From contig NZ_PJIR01000006.1 of NCBI RefSeq assembly GCF_002929355.1, positions 124,001-188,000 of the forward strand: 64,000 nucleotides of DNA, read 5' to 3'. This stretch comes from Arthrobacter sp. B0490 (GTDB lineage Bacteria > Actinomycetota > Actinomycetes > Actinomycetales > Micrococcaceae). The notes under the pieces are model-generated. The model ran no database searches and had not been told where the DNA came from. It saw only the letters and a list, made by a program, of their open reading frames with translations. Made by a program: the position numbers and the translations under genes. Positions within the stretch are counted from its first letter, which is position 1. Every line of letters starts with the position of its first letter. Below are positions 1-9,367 of the stretch, piece by piece.

Positions 1-1
1 C

Positions 2-1402
2 GAGGCCATCGGCATCGCCGTCGCGCTCGTCGCGCTGTTCCTCGTCCTGAACCTGTGCGTCATCGTCGTCTCGGTGGTGCAGATCCTCGAGCAGGGCGGC
101 CTCGTGGGGAACTGGTGGTCGGCGCTGACCACCCAGCACGGCAACCCGCTCGTCATGCTGGGGCTGGCCGTCCTGATCTTCCCGCGCCTCGCCCTCGGCC
201 TCTCGGGCTTCGAGACCGGCGTGGTCGTCATGCCGCAGATCGACGGCAGGCCCGGCGACACCGAGGAGAACCCGGCGGGCCGGATCGCCGGTGCGCACAA
301 GCTGCTCACCTCCGCCGCACTGATCATGAGCGGGTTCCTGATCGCCTCCAGCTTCGTCACGACGCTGCTGATCCCCGCCGAGGCCTTCGAGGAGGGCAGG
401 CCGGCCAACGGCCGTGCCCTGGCCTACCTCGCGCACCTGTACCTCGGCGACGGGTTCGGCACGGCGTACGACATCTCGACCATCGGCATCCTCTGGTTCG
501 CGGGCGCGTCGGCCATGACCGGCCTGCTGAACCTCGTGCCGCGCTACCTCCCCCGCTACGGCATGGCCCCGGCGTGGGCGAAGGCCGTGCGCCCGCTCGT
601 CCTGGTCATCACGCTCATCGCCATCCTGGTCACCTTGTTCTTCAAGGCCGACGTCGAGGCCCAGGGCGGCGCATACGCCACCGGCGTCCTCGCCCTCATC
701 ACGTCCGCCTCGGTCGCGGTCACGCTGTCGGCCCACCGCAAGCACCAGCGCGGCCTGACCATCGGCTTCGGTGTCGCGACGGTGGTGTTCGTCCTGACGA
801 CGGCCGTCAACATGATCGAGCGCCCCGACGGCCTGAAGATCGCCACCTGCTTCATCCTCGGCATCATCGTGATCTCGTTCGCCTCCCGGTCCCGGCGTGC
901 GTTCGAGCTGCGGGCCACGAGCATCAGGATGGACGAGGCCGCGCTGTCGTTCGTGAGTTCGCAGGACGACGGCGACATCCTGCTGATCGCCCACGAGCCG
1001 AAACGCCTGAGCAGTTCGGCCTACCGGCACAAGCTGCAGCACGCCTGCGCCGTCTCGCACTTCCCGAGCACCGCCCGCCCGCTGTTCATCGAGGTGACGG
1101 TGGACGACTCGTCGGAGTTCGAGACCGAGCTGCGTGTGCGTGGCGTGGTGCGGCACGGCTACCGCATCCTCGAGGTCCACAGCTCCAACGTGCCCAACAC
1201 CATCGCCGCCGTGATGCTGCATGTCCGCGACATCACCGGGCTCATGCCGCACGTCTACTTCCGCTGGACGGAGGGCGACCCGGTGGCGAACCTGTTCAAG
1301 TTCCTCTTCACGGGCGAGGGCGAGATCGCGCCCGTGACGCGCGAGGTCCTGCGCGCGGCGGAGCCCGACGTGACGAAGCGCCCGTGGGTGCACGTGGGCT
1401 GA
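2..1402 (+). CDS. APC-family amino acid permease, 5' end missing
   Basis: The reading frame is open from the first bases of the window and ends at a TGA at 1400-1402, so only the C-terminal part (about 466 residues) is present. It shows a run of hydrophobic membrane segments over the first 60 percent, including a small-residue-rich stretch with LSGFETG that resembles the substrate-binding region of APC permeases. A soluble C-terminal domain of roughly 150-190 residues follows and is probably cytoplasmic. This architecture suits secondary uptake of an amino acid or amine, but the substrate cannot be read. It is convergent with the XRE-cupin regulator, only 10 bp away. Confidence 0.7.
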   Translation, partial: EAIGIAVALVALFLVLNLCVIVVSVVQILEQGGLVGNWWSALTTQHGNPLVMLGLAVLIFPRLALGLSGFETGVVVMPQIDGRPGDTEENPAGRIAGAHKLLTSAALIMSGFLIASSFVTTLLIPAEAFEEGRPANGRALAYLAHLYLGDGFGTAYDISTIGILWFAGASAMTGLLNLVPRYLPRYGMAPAWAKAVRPLVLVITLIAILVTLFFKADVEAQGGAYATGVLALITSASVAVTLSAHRKHQRGLTIGFGVATVVFVLTTAVNMIERPDGLKIATCFILGIIVISFASRSRRAFELRATSIRMDEAALSFVSSQDDGDILLIAHEPKRLSSSAYRHKLQHACAVSHFPSTARPLFIEVTVDDSSEFETELRVRGVVRHGYRILEVHSSNVPNTIAAVMLHVRDITGLMPHVYFRWTEGDPVANLFKFLFTGEGEIAPVTREVLRAAEPDVTKRPWVHVG

Positions 1403-1412
1403 GGCGGAGCGG

Positions 1413-1991
1413 CTACTTCCGCGACGCCGCCGGGACGAGTGTCCACAGCACGACGGCCTCGCGGTCGTCCGGGTTGACCCACGTGTGCGGTTCCCGGCCC
1501 GGGAAGGTGACGGTGTCCCCGGCCTCGAGCTCGTACCTGTCGTTCGAGAAGATCAGCACGAAGCGGCCCTCCACGACGTGCAGGGTCTCGACCTCGCAGT
1601 CCACGGAATAGAGCTCGTCCTCGCCCCTGCCGTGCGGCTCGACGACGGCGCGGATCATCTGGAGGCGGCGTTCGGAGCGGGCGGTCATGAGCCGCTCGTT
1701 GATACCCTGCCCGCCCAGGCTGATCCGCGGCGCCTCCGCCGCCCGCGTCAGGTGCGTCTCCGGCACCTGGAACAGGTCGCCGATCGAGATGGACAGCACC
1801 TGGCACAGCGTCACGAGCGAGGCGACGGACGGCGACGTGAGATCGCGCTCCACCCTGCTGAGGAATCCCTTCGTCAGGGCGGTGGAATCCGCGACCTGCT
1901 CGATGGTCATGCGCTGCGCCTGCCGTGCGGCACGGATCCGGGAGCCGATGGCGACCGGAGCGTTGGTGGGCTCGACGGGCAGGGCCTTCAT
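1413..1991 (-). CDS. XRE-family transcriptional regulator with C-terminal cupin domain
   Basis: This 192-residue protein has an N-terminal helix-turn-helix at about residues 17-72, with a recognition-helix region around ADSTALTKGFLSRVERD. A cupin beta-barrel follows at about 118-185, containing the typical HVVEGRFVLIFSNDRYELEAGDTVTFPGREPH pattern in pieces. XRE-cupin proteins usually sense a small ligand in the cupin and repress or activate a neighbouring catabolic or transport gene. It is divergent from the sodium:solute symporter at 2160, with a 168-bp shared promoter region holding a GCAAC-ATTA-GTTGC palindrome, so control of that transporter is the natural inference. The ATG at 1991 is preceded by a GGAGAGGA-like ribosome site. 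Confidence 0.85.
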   Translation of the reverse strand: MKALPVEPTNAPVAIGSRIRAARQAQRMTIEQVADSTALTKGFLSRVERDLTSPSVASLVTLCQVLSISIGDLFQVPETHLTRAAEAPRISLGGQGINERLMTARSERRLQMIRAVVEPHGRGEDELYSVDCEVETLHVVEGRFVLIFSNDRYELEAGDTVTFPGREPHTWVNPDDREAVVLWTLVPAASRK

Positions 1992-2102
1992 GCGTGTCCT
2001 CTCCTACGGCGGTTCCGGGGGCCTGTCCGTCCGCCGTGAACGGAGGCCTTCGACGAGCTTGCCATGGTTGACGCGTGAGCCGCGTCACGAGTAGCTTACT
2101 AG

Positions 2103-2116
2103 GCAACATTAGTTGC
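2103..2116. promoter_or_regulatory. Candidate operator palindrome between XRE-cupin gene and symporter
   Basis: A perfect 5-bp inverted repeat (GCAAC, 4-nt spacer ATTA, GTTGC) lies in the divergent intergenic region in an unusually AT-richer patch. It is placed where a bound XRE dimer could affect both promoters. Assignment to this regulator is inference from position only. Confidence 0.35.
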
Positions 2117-2159
2117 TCATAGGGCATCGCCGCCGAAATCCCGACCGAAGGGCTCGTCC

Positions 2160-3665
2160 ATGCAAGCACTCAATATAGCCATCGTGGTGGCCTATCTCGT
2201 CGCCATGCTGGGCTTCGGCTGGTGGGGCAAGTCCCGCACACGCAACGCCAGCGACTACCTCGTGGCGGGCCGGCGCCTCGGGCCCCTCCTCTACACGGGC
2301 ACCATGGCCGCCGTGGTCCTCGGCGGGGCCTCGACGGTGGGTGGCGTGGGCCTCGGCTACCAGTACGGCATCTCCGGCATGTGGCTCGTGGTGGCCATCG
2401 GCACCGGCGTCCTGCTGCTCAGCCTCCTGTTCGCCCCCACCATCCAGAGGCTGAAGATCTACACGGTCTCGCAGATGCTCACCCTGCGCTACGGGCATCG
2501 CGCCACGCGCGTCTCGGGCATCGTGATGCTCGCCTACACGCTCATGCTCTGCGCCACGTCGACGGGCGCCTACGCCACCATCTTCGTGGTGCTCTTCGGC
2601 TGGGACCGCGCGCTGTCCATCGCCGTGGGCGGGGCGATCGTCCTCGTCTACTCGACGATCGGCGGCATGTGGTCCATCACCCTCGCGGACATGGCCCAGT
2701 TCGTCATCAAGACCATCGGCGTGTTCGCGCTCATGCTGCCCTTCTCGCTCGCGGCGGCGGGCGGGTTCTCCGGCATCGCCGAACGGGCCGGGGACGAGTT
2801 CTTCAGTATCACCGGGATCGGCGCACAGAGCATCATCACCTACTTCGTGGTCTACACGCTGGGGCTCCTCATCGGCCAGGACATCTGGCAGCGCGTCTTC
2901 ACGTCCCGGACCCCGGAGATCGCGCGCTGGGGCGGGTCGGCCGCCGGCATCTACTGCATCCTCTACGGCGTCGCGGGTGCCATCATCGGCATGAGCGCCA
3001 GCGTCATCCTGCCGGCCATCGAGTCGAAGGACGACGTCTACGCGGACATCGCCCTGAACGTCCTGCCCATCGGCGTCGGCGGGCTCGTCCTCGCCGCGGC
3101 CGTCGCGGCGATGATGTCCACCGCGTCCGGTGCGCTGATCGCGGCCGCCACGGTGGCGAGGACCGACGTCGTGCCGTTCGTGGCCGGCTGGTTCGGCAAG
3201 GGCGGCACGGGTGCCACCGAACGCTCGACGTCGGAGCACGACGTCGCCTCGAGCCGGTGGTGGGTCCTCGGCCTGGGCCTCGTGACCATCGCCCTCGCGG
3301 TGATCGTGCAGGACGTCGTGGCGGCCCTGACCATCGCCTACGACATCCTGGTGGGCGGGCTCCTCGTGGCGATCCTCGGCGGCCTCGTCTGGCGCCGCGG
3401 CAACGGCGTCGGCGCCGGGGCCTCCATGGCGGCGGGCACCCTGGTCACGCTGGGAGTGATGGCGTACCTGGAGATCACCGCCGAGGTGCAGTACGACGGC
3501 ATCTACTCGAACTACCCGATCTACTTCGGGCTCGGGGCGGCCCTGCTCGTGTACGTCGGCGTCTCCTTCGCCACCCGCCCCACGGATCCCGGCGTGATGG
3601 CGGCCTGGGACCGGCGGGTCGCCGGCGAGGTGCCCGACGACGTCCCTGTCGACGCGGCCCACTGA
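2160..3665 (+). CDS. Sodium:solute symporter family (SSS) transporter
   Basis: This 501-residue integral membrane protein has about 12-13 predicted membrane segments. The N-terminus, with a first helix followed by GKSRTRNASDYLVAGRR, and the GGASTVGGVGLGYQYGISGMW-type segment after it are characteristic of SSS/SLC5 Na+-coupled symporters. Members carry pantothenate, proline, urea, sugars or carboxylates, and the substrate is not evident. The length is normal for the family. It starts at ATG 2160, preceded by GAAGGG, and is followed by a strong hairpin terminator. Its divergent neighbour is an XRE-cupin regulator, probably its controller. Confidence 0.88.
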   Translation: MQALNIAIVVAYLVAMLGFGWWGKSRTRNASDYLVAGRRLGPLLYTGTMAAVVLGGASTVGGVGLGYQYGISGMWLVVAIGTGVLLLSLLFAPTIQRLKIYTVSQMLTLRYGHRATRVSGIVMLAYTLMLCATSTGAYATIFVVLFGWDRALSIAVGGAIVLVYSTIGGMWSITLADMAQFVIKTIGVFALMLPFSLAAAGGFSGIAERAGDEFFSITGIGAQSIITYFVVYTLGLLIGQDIWQRVFTSRTPEIARWGGSAAGIYCILYGVAGAIIGMSASVILPAIESKDDVYADIALNVLPIGVGGLVLAAAVAAMMSTASGALIAAATVARTDVVPFVAGWFGKGGTGATERSTSEHDVASSRWWVLGLGLVTIALAVIVQDVVAALTIAYDILVGGLLVAILGGLVWRRGNGVGAGASMAAGTLVTLGVMAYLEITAEVQYDGIYSNYPIYFGLGAALLVYVGVSFATRPTDPGVMAAWDRRVAGEVPDDVPVDAAH

Positions 3666-3702
3666 CCTCGTCACCGATCCGTCGCGGGTTCGTGCTGAAC
3701 AC

Positions 3703-3736
3703 GGAAGGGCTCCCGGCCGATGCCGGGAGCCCTTCC
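3703..3736. terminator. Bidirectional rho-independent-type hairpin
   Basis: A 15-bp perfect GC-rich stem (3703-3717 with 3722-3736) with a CGAT loop lies between the convergent symporter and AI-2E-family genes. Confidence 0.8.
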
Positions 3737-3810
3737 GCGTTCTCCACCCGATCGCGGCTGCCGACCGGCAGGGCGCGAAGCCCGGCGGTCGGTGCCTGCG
3801 GTGGCTGCCT

Positions 3811-5175
3811 TCAGCCTCCCGCGGGGGATGCTCCGTGGCGGCCCGCACCGGGGGTGCGGGAGTCGTCGAGGGCGCGGGAGCCGTCGAAGTTTCCGGCTCC
3901 GTCGTCATCGCCGTCGCCGTCGTGCCCCTCGACCCTGCGCCCCTTCGTGCCGGGGCGCTCGTCGGCTTCGTCCACCGCGATGCCGGCCTGCGCCACCTTC
4001 GCGGCCTGCTCCTCCTTGGGCGTCGAGCTCAGGCCGTGCCCGGTCTCGTCCAGGGCCGTCAGCTTCTCGGCCTTGTCGATCTCAGCCTCCGTGATCTCGT
4101 CGTCCTTCTCCTGGTTCCAGGCCTTGATGGCGGCCCAGCCGACGGCGGCCACCGGGACGGAGAGGATCGCGCCGATGATGCCGGCCAGGATGGTACCGGC
4201 GGTCAGGGCCAGCAGGATGACGAGGGCGTGCACCTGCAGCGTGCGGCCCATGACCACGGGCTGCAGGAAGTTGCCCTCGAGCTGGTTCACCACGATGACC
4301 ACGATGATGACCATGAGCGCCACGAACGGGCCGTTCGCGACGAGGGCGATCAGGGCTGCGAGCACGCCTGCCAGCGTCGCACCGACCAGCGGGATGAAGG
4401 CTCCGATGAAGACGATGGCAGCCAGGGGGAGCGCCAGGGGGACGCCGAGGAACAGCAGGGCGAGTCCGATGAAGAGGGAGTCGACGAGGGCCACGATGGC
4501 CGTGCCGCGCACATAACCGCCGAGGACCGCCATGCTGCTGTAGCCGACACGGCGGGCCTTCACGAGGCGCTTGCCCTTGAACGCGCGGAGCATGAAGGCC
4601 CAGATCTTCTCGCCGTCCTTGAGGAAGAAGAACAGGATCACCACCATGAGCAGCGCCCCCGCGATGAAGTTGCCCGCCAGGCTCAGGCCCGAGAGGGCGC
4701 CGGCGCTCGCCGTGCTGCTGGTCGCGAAGTCCACCGCCGCGTCACGCGCCTGCTGGATCTGGGCGTCGTCGATGGGGATGGGGCCGTTCTGCGCGAAGGC
4801 GTAGAGCTGGTCGAAGCCCTCCGACGCGCTGGACGCCAGTTCGCCGGCCTGCCCCACGACGGCGAACACGATGCCCGTGATCAGCCCGCCGAACAGCAGC
4901 AGGAGCAGTAGGAAGGACACGGTGGTGGCGAGGGACGGGCCCCATCCCTTCCGCCGCAGCCAGAGGACGAACGGCCCGATCGCGGCGGCGAGGATGAGTG
5001 CCAGCAGGATCGGGATCACCACGAGCCGCACCTGGATCAGCGCGTACACCCCCACCACGGCCAGCACCAGGACCAGGAGCACCTGGGCGGCGCGGATGCT
5101 GGCATGGCCCAGGCTGTCCTGCCAGGGCCCCTTCGGGGCGGATGTACCCGCCCGCACGTCTACGGGTTGAGTCAT
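3811..5175 (-). CDS. AI-2E family transporter (PerM/YdiK-like permease)
   Basis: This 454-residue protein has about 7-8 membrane segments. It contains two tandem hydrophobic helices near residues 30-75 and the conserved C-terminal core with GAFIPLVGATLAG and NQLEGNFLQPVVMGRTL, which is diagnostic of the AI-2E exporter superfamily (formerly UPF0118). Family roles range from autoinducer-2 export to Na+/H+ antiport, so the substrate is open. The last ~90 residues are charged and low-complexity, acidic and glycine-rich, beyond the usual domain. The start ATG overlaps the stop of the upstream acyl-CoA ligase in an ATGA arrangement, implying translational coupling. Confidence 0.9.
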   Translation of the reverse strand: MTQPVDVRAGTSAPKGPWQDSLGHASIRAAQVLLVLVLAVVGVYALIQVRLVVIPILLALILAAAIGPFVLWLRRKGWGPSLATTVSFLLLLLLFGGLITGIVFAVVGQAGELASSASEGFDQLYAFAQNGPIPIDDAQIQQARDAAVDFATSSTASAGALSGLSLAGNFIAGALLMVVILFFFLKDGEKIWAFMLRAFKGKRLVKARRVGYSSMAVLGGYVRGTAIVALVDSLFIGLALLFLGVPLALPLAAIVFIGAFIPLVGATLAGVLAALIALVANGPFVALMVIIVVIVVNQLEGNFLQPVVMGRTLQVHALVILLALTAGTILAGIIGAILSVPVAAVGWAAIKAWNQEKDDEITEAEIDKAEKLTALDETGHGLSSTPKEEQAAKVAQAGIAVDEADERPGTKGRRVEGHDGDGDDDGAGNFDGSRALDDSRTPGAGRHGASPAGG

Positions 5176-6902
5176 CGACTGTCACCTTTTCCTTCGGCCG
5201 GAGGGCCATCGTTGAGCATGTGCGTGCGCACCTCGCGGCGGAGGACCTTGCCGATCAGTGATCGGGGGAGGTCCTCCGCCTGCACGATGGTGCGCGGAAC
5301 CTTGTAGGCCGCCAGCAGGTCGCGGCAGTGCGAGCGCAGGGACTCCTCGTCGAGGTCGGCGCCGCGCGCCAGGACGACGACGGCAGCGACGTCCTCGCCG
5401 CCGGCTGCCCGCGGGAGCCCGACGACGGCCGCGTCGGCGACGGCCGCGTGCGTCTTCAGGGCGTCCTCGACCTCGGAGGGCGCCACGTTGAAGCCACCCG
5501 TGATGATGAGTTCCTTGATGCGGTCCACGATCGTCAGGAAGCCGTCCCCGTCCATGCTGACGATGTCGCCGGTGCGGAACCAGCCGCCATCGAGCAGGGT
5601 CTCGCGGGTCTCGTCGGGGCGGCGCCAGTAGCCCTGGAACACCTGCGGTCCGCGGATCAGCAGCTCCCCCGGCTCACCGGGCGCCCGGTCACGGGTGGGG
5701 TCCTCGGGGTCGACGATCCGGACGTCGGTGCCGGGGAACGGCACACCGACGGTGCCGGGCCGCCGGGTGGGGCCGATCGGGTTGCCCGCCGAGATGGGGG
5801 ACGTCTCCGTCAGCCCGTAGCCCTCGATGAGGTAGCCGCCCGTGGCGGCCTCCCAGGTCTCGACCGTGGACTGCGGGAGGTTCATCGCGCCGGAGATCGC
5901 GAAGCGGATGCTGTGCAGGTCCGCGCCGCGCTCCGCGGCTCCCGCCGCGAGCCGCTCGTAGATGGGCGGGACGGCGGGCAGGAATGTGGGCGGGCTCTTC
6001 TTCGCGGCGTCGAGCACGAGGCCGACGTCGAAGCGGGGGAAGAGGACGAGCTTCGCGCCGATGCTCATGGCGAAGGTCACGCAGAGCGTCAGGCCGTAGG
6101 CGTGGAACATGGGCAGGACGGCGTAGACCGTCTCGCGCCCCGCCTCGAGGCCGGGCACCCAGGCCCGCCCCTGGGCGGCGTTCGAGAGGAGGTTCCGGTG
6201 CGTGAGGACGGCGCCCTTCGGGACGCCCGTGGTGCCGCTCGTGTACTGGAGCACCGCGGTGTCGTCCGCCGTCGGGCGCGCGTGCCCGGCCGGCAGCGGC
6301 CGGTGGCGGAGGAGGTCGCGCCACGTCACGAGCTTCCGCACGCCGGTGAGTTTCTCCGTCGTCGTGAGCGCGTCCCTCGCCTCACGGGCACGGCGCACGG
6401 GCAGCGCGAGGGCGATGCGACGCGAGGCCGGCATGGCGCCGACGAGGTCGACCGCGACCACCGTCCGCACCGCGATGTCGGCGGGCAGCCGCTGGACGCG
6501 CGGGACCACGCGGTCCCAGACGATCGCCACCGTGGCCCCGTGGTCCTCGAACTGGTGCCGTAGCTCGCGGTCCGTGTACAGCGGGTTGTGCTCGACGACG
6601 ATGGCCCCGAGCCGCAGGACCGCGTAGAAGGCGACGATGTGCTGCGGACAGTTCGGCAGCACGAGGGCGACGCGGTCGCCGGCACGGACCCCGAGGGACG
6701 CCAGGCCCGCCGCGGCGCGAGCGACGGCGTCCCCCAGGTCCTGGTAGGTCGTGCGGGCGCCGAAGAACTCGAGGGCCGTCGCCGTCCCGTACTCCCCGAC
6801 CGAGGTGTCGAGCACGTCGGAGAGGGTGCCATCGGGCACGTCGAAGGAACGGGGCACGCCCGGTGCATAGTTCGCGACCCACGGTCGGGCTGCCAAATCC
6901 AT
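5172..6902 (-). CDS. Long-chain fatty-acid--CoA ligase (AMP-forming)
   Basis: This 576-residue acyl-adenylate-forming enzyme would activate fatty acids to acyl-CoA in the cytoplasm. Visible motifs in order are the P-loop-like YTSGTTGVPKGAVLTH (A3), GYGLTETSP (A5), the hinge RTGDIVSMDGDGF with VDRIKELIITGGFNV (A7-A8), and the C-terminal catalytic lysine in RSLIGKVLRRE (A10). I chose ATG 6902 because AGGAAG lies just upstream and homology begins there. The frame stays open further upstream but reads as non-coding and runs through the riboswitch region. It is the first gene of a two-gene unit with the AI-2E-family permease (4-bp overlap). Confidence 0.92.
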   Translation of the reverse strand: MDLAARPWVANYAPGVPRSFDVPDGTLSDVLDTSVGEYGTATALEFFGARTTYQDLGDAVARAAAGLASLGVRAGDRVALVLPNCPQHIVAFYAVLRLGAIVVEHNPLYTDRELRHQFEDHGATVAIVWDRVVPRVQRLPADIAVRTVVAVDLVGAMPASRRIALALPVRRAREARDALTTTEKLTGVRKLVTWRDLLRHRPLPAGHARPTADDTAVLQYTSGTTGVPKGAVLTHRNLLSNAAQGRAWVPGLEAGRETVYAVLPMFHAYGLTLCVTFAMSIGAKLVLFPRFDVGLVLDAAKKSPPTFLPAVPPIYERLAAGAAERGADLHSIRFAISGAMNLPQSTVETWEAATGGYLIEGYGLTETSPISAGNPIGPTRRPGTVGVPFPGTDVRIVDPEDPTRDRAPGEPGELLIRGPQVFQGYWRRPDETRETLLDGGWFRTGDIVSMDGDGFLTIVDRIKELIITGGFNVAPSEVEDALKTHAAVADAAVVGLPRAAGGEDVAAVVVLARGADLDEESLRSHCRDLLAAYKVPRTIVQAEDLPRSLIGKVLRREVRTHMLNDGPPAEGKGDSR

Positions 6903-7005
6903 AAGCCTGCTTCCTGTTATCCGTTCGAGGATATCGCGGGTCGTCGGGTCACGGTACCCGCACCCGTCCATCCTCCCCCGGGCCGGTCCGCAGCACGCGG
7001 TCCGG

Positions 7006-7011
7006 TAGGAT
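7006..7011 (+). promoter_or_regulatory. Promoter -10 for the yybP-ykoY leader
   Basis: TAGGAT is a good actinobacterial -10 box. Its spacing predicts transcription starting near 7017, exactly at the 5' strand of helix P1 of the riboswitch. No convincing -35 is visible. Confidence 0.5.
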
Positions 7012-7015
7012 GGTG

Positions 7016-7124
7016 GGTCGAAGGGGAGTAGCTCCGCGTCCCGAGGACGTGCGGCCTGTCGACATACTGGCACCGATGGTGCCCGGCAATCCACCGGTCC
7101 AGCCGGCGAGCGAGACCTTCGGCC
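7016..7124 (+). promoter_or_regulatory. yybP-ykoY manganese riboswitch
   Basis: The sequence contains the hallmark blocks of the yybP-ykoY aptamer in the right order: GGGGAGTAGC near 7023-7032, GACATACTGG near 7061-7070, and GCGAGACCTTC near 7110-7120. The closing helix P1 is a 9-bp pairing between 7016-7024 and 7116-7124 (one G-U). This class senses Mn2+ and switches on manganese exporters. It lies 82 bp upstream of the GTG of the VIT/CCC1-type transporter gene on the same strand, so it should control that gene. The expression platform is not obvious and may act at the ribosome site CGGAG before the GTG. Confidence 0.88.
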
Positions 7125-7205
7125 GAACCGACGTTCCTGCGTCCACCGGCCGGAGCCCCGCTTCGGTCCGGGATGCGCAGGCGCACCCGACCTCCCGGAG
7201 CACTC

Positions 7206-8303
7206 GTGACACCCCCCGAACAATCCCCCACCCGCGACGACATCAGGCGCTGGCGCCAGTACCTGGCCGACGAACGGGTGGAAGCCGCCACCTACCGCGA
7301 CCTCGCCCGGCGGCGCACCGGGGAGGAGCGGGAGATCCTCCTCGGCCTCGCCGACGCCGAGGGGCGCCACGAGGCCCACTGGCTCGCCCTCCTCGGTGAC
7401 GATGTCGGGCGCCCCCAGCGCCCCTCCTTCCGCAACCGGCTCCTGGGCCTGCTCGCGCGCCGCTTCGGGTCCGTCTTCATCCTGGCCCTCGCACAGCGCG
7501 CGGAGGGCCGCTCCCCCTACGGGACGGATCCCTCCGCCACGAGCGCCATGGTGGCCGACGAGCAGATCCACGAGGAGGTGGTGCGCGGCCTCGCCACGCG
7601 CGGCCGCAACCGCCTCTCCGGCAACTTCCGGGCAGCCGTCTTCGGGGCGAACGACGGCCTCGTCAGCAACCTGGCGCTCGTCATGGGCATCGGCGCCACG
7701 GGCGTCTCCACCTCGTTCATCCTCTTCAGCGGCCTGGCCGGGCTGCTCGCGGGTGCCCTGTCGATGGGTGCCGGCGAGTACGTCTCGGTCCGCTCCCAGC
7801 GCGAACTGCTGTCGGCGACGCGCCCCACGCAGATCACCCTCACGGCCGCGAAGGAGCTGGACATCGATTCCAACGAGCTCGTGCTCGTCTACCGGGCGCG
7901 CGGCATGACGCCCGCGGCGGCCGAGCACCGGGCGGCGGAGCGTCTCGGCCTGTACAGCTGCGACTGCGACCCGAGTTTCTCCCTGCAGCCCGAGCAGGAC
8001 GAGGACGTCGACGAGCACGAGGCGGTCGGGACCGGCCTCGGTGCCGCCGCCTCGAGCTTCTGCTTCTTCGCCTCCGGCGCCGTCATCCCCGTCCTGCCGT
8101 ACCTGCTGGGCCTCAGCGGCGCGACGGCCGTCGTCCTCGCCTGCGTGCTCGTGGGGCTGGCCCTGCTGGCGACCGGAGCCGTCGTCGCCCTGCTCTCCGG
8201 CGCATCACCGCTGCGCCTCGCGCTGCGGCAGCTTGCGATCGGACTGGGCGCGGCGGGGGTGACCTACCTGCTCGGCCTGCTCTTCGGCACGTCGGTGGCC
8301 TGA
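7206..8303 (+). CDS. VIT1/CCC1-family metal transporter with N-terminal ferritin-like (erythrin) domain
   Basis: This 365-residue protein has residues ~10-130 that are helical and ferritin-like, with metal-ligand patterns E23..E26 and AEGRH (E52, H55) plus a second DEQIHEE motif. Residues ~145-365 are a CCC1/VIT membrane domain starting FGANDGLVSNLALVMG, with SMGAGEYVSVRSQRE, the conserved metal-translocating motif, and three C-terminal helices. This fusion matches membrane-bound ferritin/MbfA-type exporters. The GTG start is chosen from CGGAG seven bases upstream. The Mn2+ riboswitch in its leader argues that it exports manganese, although CCC1 relatives also move iron. Confidence 0.88.
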   Translation: MTPPEQSPTRDDIRRWRQYLADERVEAATYRDLARRRTGEEREILLGLADAEGRHEAHWLALLGDDVGRPQRPSFRNRLLGLLARRFGSVFILALAQRAEGRSPYGTDPSATSAMVADEQIHEEVVRGLATRGRNRLSGNFRAAVFGANDGLVSNLALVMGIGATGVSTSFILFSGLAGLLAGALSMGAGEYVSVRSQRELLSATRPTQITLTAAKELDIDSNELVLVYRARGMTPAAAEHRAAERLGLYSCDCDPSFSLQPEQDEDVDEHEAVGTGLGAAASSFCFFASGAVIPVLPYLLGLSGATAVVLACVLVGLALLATGAVVALLSGASPLRLALRQLAIGLGAAGVTYLLGLLFGTSVA

Positions 8304-8395
8304 CCGGGAGTCCTCCGGACCTGCGCACGACCGGCCGGGTCCGCCCTGCGCGAACGCTCCCCCGCTGCCGCTGCGGCGGTGCTGCAATATTCCGT

Positions 8396-9319
8396 ATGGA
8401 CGAGCAGGAGGCTCTCGATGCGTACTCGGCGGCGGTCGTGCACATCGCCGAGTCCACCCTCCCGTCGGTGGCGGCGGTCTCGGTGCGTACCGCCCGCGGC
8501 GCGGGTGCGGGCAGCGCGTCGGTCATCTCGACGGAGGGGCACCTGCTGACGAGCGCGCACGTGGTCGCCGGCGCGCAGCGCACCGAGGTGGCGTTCGACG
8601 ACGGGACCGTCCTGCCCGCGCGCGTCGTCGGCAGCGATCCGCTGTCGGACCTCGCCGTCCTCCGGGCTGACGGCAGGACACCGCCGCCGGTGCCGTGGGG
8701 GGATGCGACCAAACTCCGGGTCGGACAGCTCGTGGTCGCCCTCGGCAATCCGCTCGGCATGGCCGGCAGCGTCACCGCGGGGATCGTGTCGGCACTCGGC
8801 CGCTCACTGCCCACGTTGTCCGGCCGCGTCGTGGACGAGGTCATCCAGACCGACGCGCTCCTGAACCCGGGCAACAGCGGCGGCGTGCTCGCCGACAGTG
8901 CGGGACGCATGGTGGGCGTCAACACCGCCGTCGCCGGTATCGGACTCGGACTGGCCGTGCCGATCAATCCGACCACCCGCGAGATCATCGACGCACTCAT
9001 GACCAGGGGCCGTGTCCGACGCGCGTGGCTGGGCGTGGTCGGAGCCGAGATCACCCTCGTCCCCGAGCTCGCGGCCCGCGTCGGATCGCGGACCGGGATG
9101 CAGGTGGCGGCCGTCGTCGCAGGCAGTCCCGCCGCCGGCGCCGGGACACGTGCCGGTGACGTCGTCCTCTCCCTCGACCGCTCGCCCGTCCGCAGCGCGA
9201 CGGGGATCCAGCGGCTGATGGTCGAGGCGGCGATCGGACGCCGGATGGAGATGACGGTGTGGCGCAACGGCGCCCTGGTGGACATCGTCGTGGAGCCCGA
9301 GGAACTGCGCGTCCCCTGA
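8396..9319 (+). CDS. HtrA/DegP-like S1C serine protease with one PDZ domain
   Basis: This 307-residue trypsin-like protease has a complete catalytic triad: His55 in LTSAHVV, Asp85 in DPLSDLAVL and Ser161 in LLNPGNSGG. A single PDZ-like domain follows at about 215-300 (residues GVVGAEITLVPELAAR onward). Unlike most HtrA proteins there is no signal peptide or N-terminal membrane anchor from the ATG at 8396, so as annotated it would be cytoplasmic. It reads alone, between the metal transporter and a convergent SRPBCC gene, and has no visible ribosome site close to the ATG. A role in protein quality control is inferred from the family. Confidence 0.88.
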   Translation: MDEQEALDAYSAAVVHIAESTLPSVAAVSVRTARGAGAGSASVISTEGHLLTSAHVVAGAQRTEVAFDDGTVLPARVVGSDPLSDLAVLRADGRTPPPVPWGDATKLRVGQLVVALGNPLGMAGSVTAGIVSALGRSLPTLSGRVVDEVIQTDALLNPGNSGGVLADSAGRMVGVNTAVAGIGLGLAVPINPTTREIIDALMTRGRVRRAWLGVVGAEITLVPELAARVGSRTGMQVAAVVAGSPAAGAGTRAGDVVLSLDRSPVRSATGIQRLMVEAAIGRRMEMTVWRNGALVDIVVEPEELRVP

Positions 9320-9367
9320 CGGCCCACCCGCGCGGCCGATGGCGCGCTCCCGGTCCGCCCGGACCTC

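Noticed and set aside
6903..8018. Upstream extension of the acyl-CoA ligase frame
   Set aside because: Homology and a ribosome site fix the start at 6902, and the extension runs antisense through the Mn2+ riboswitch and the metal transporter gene.
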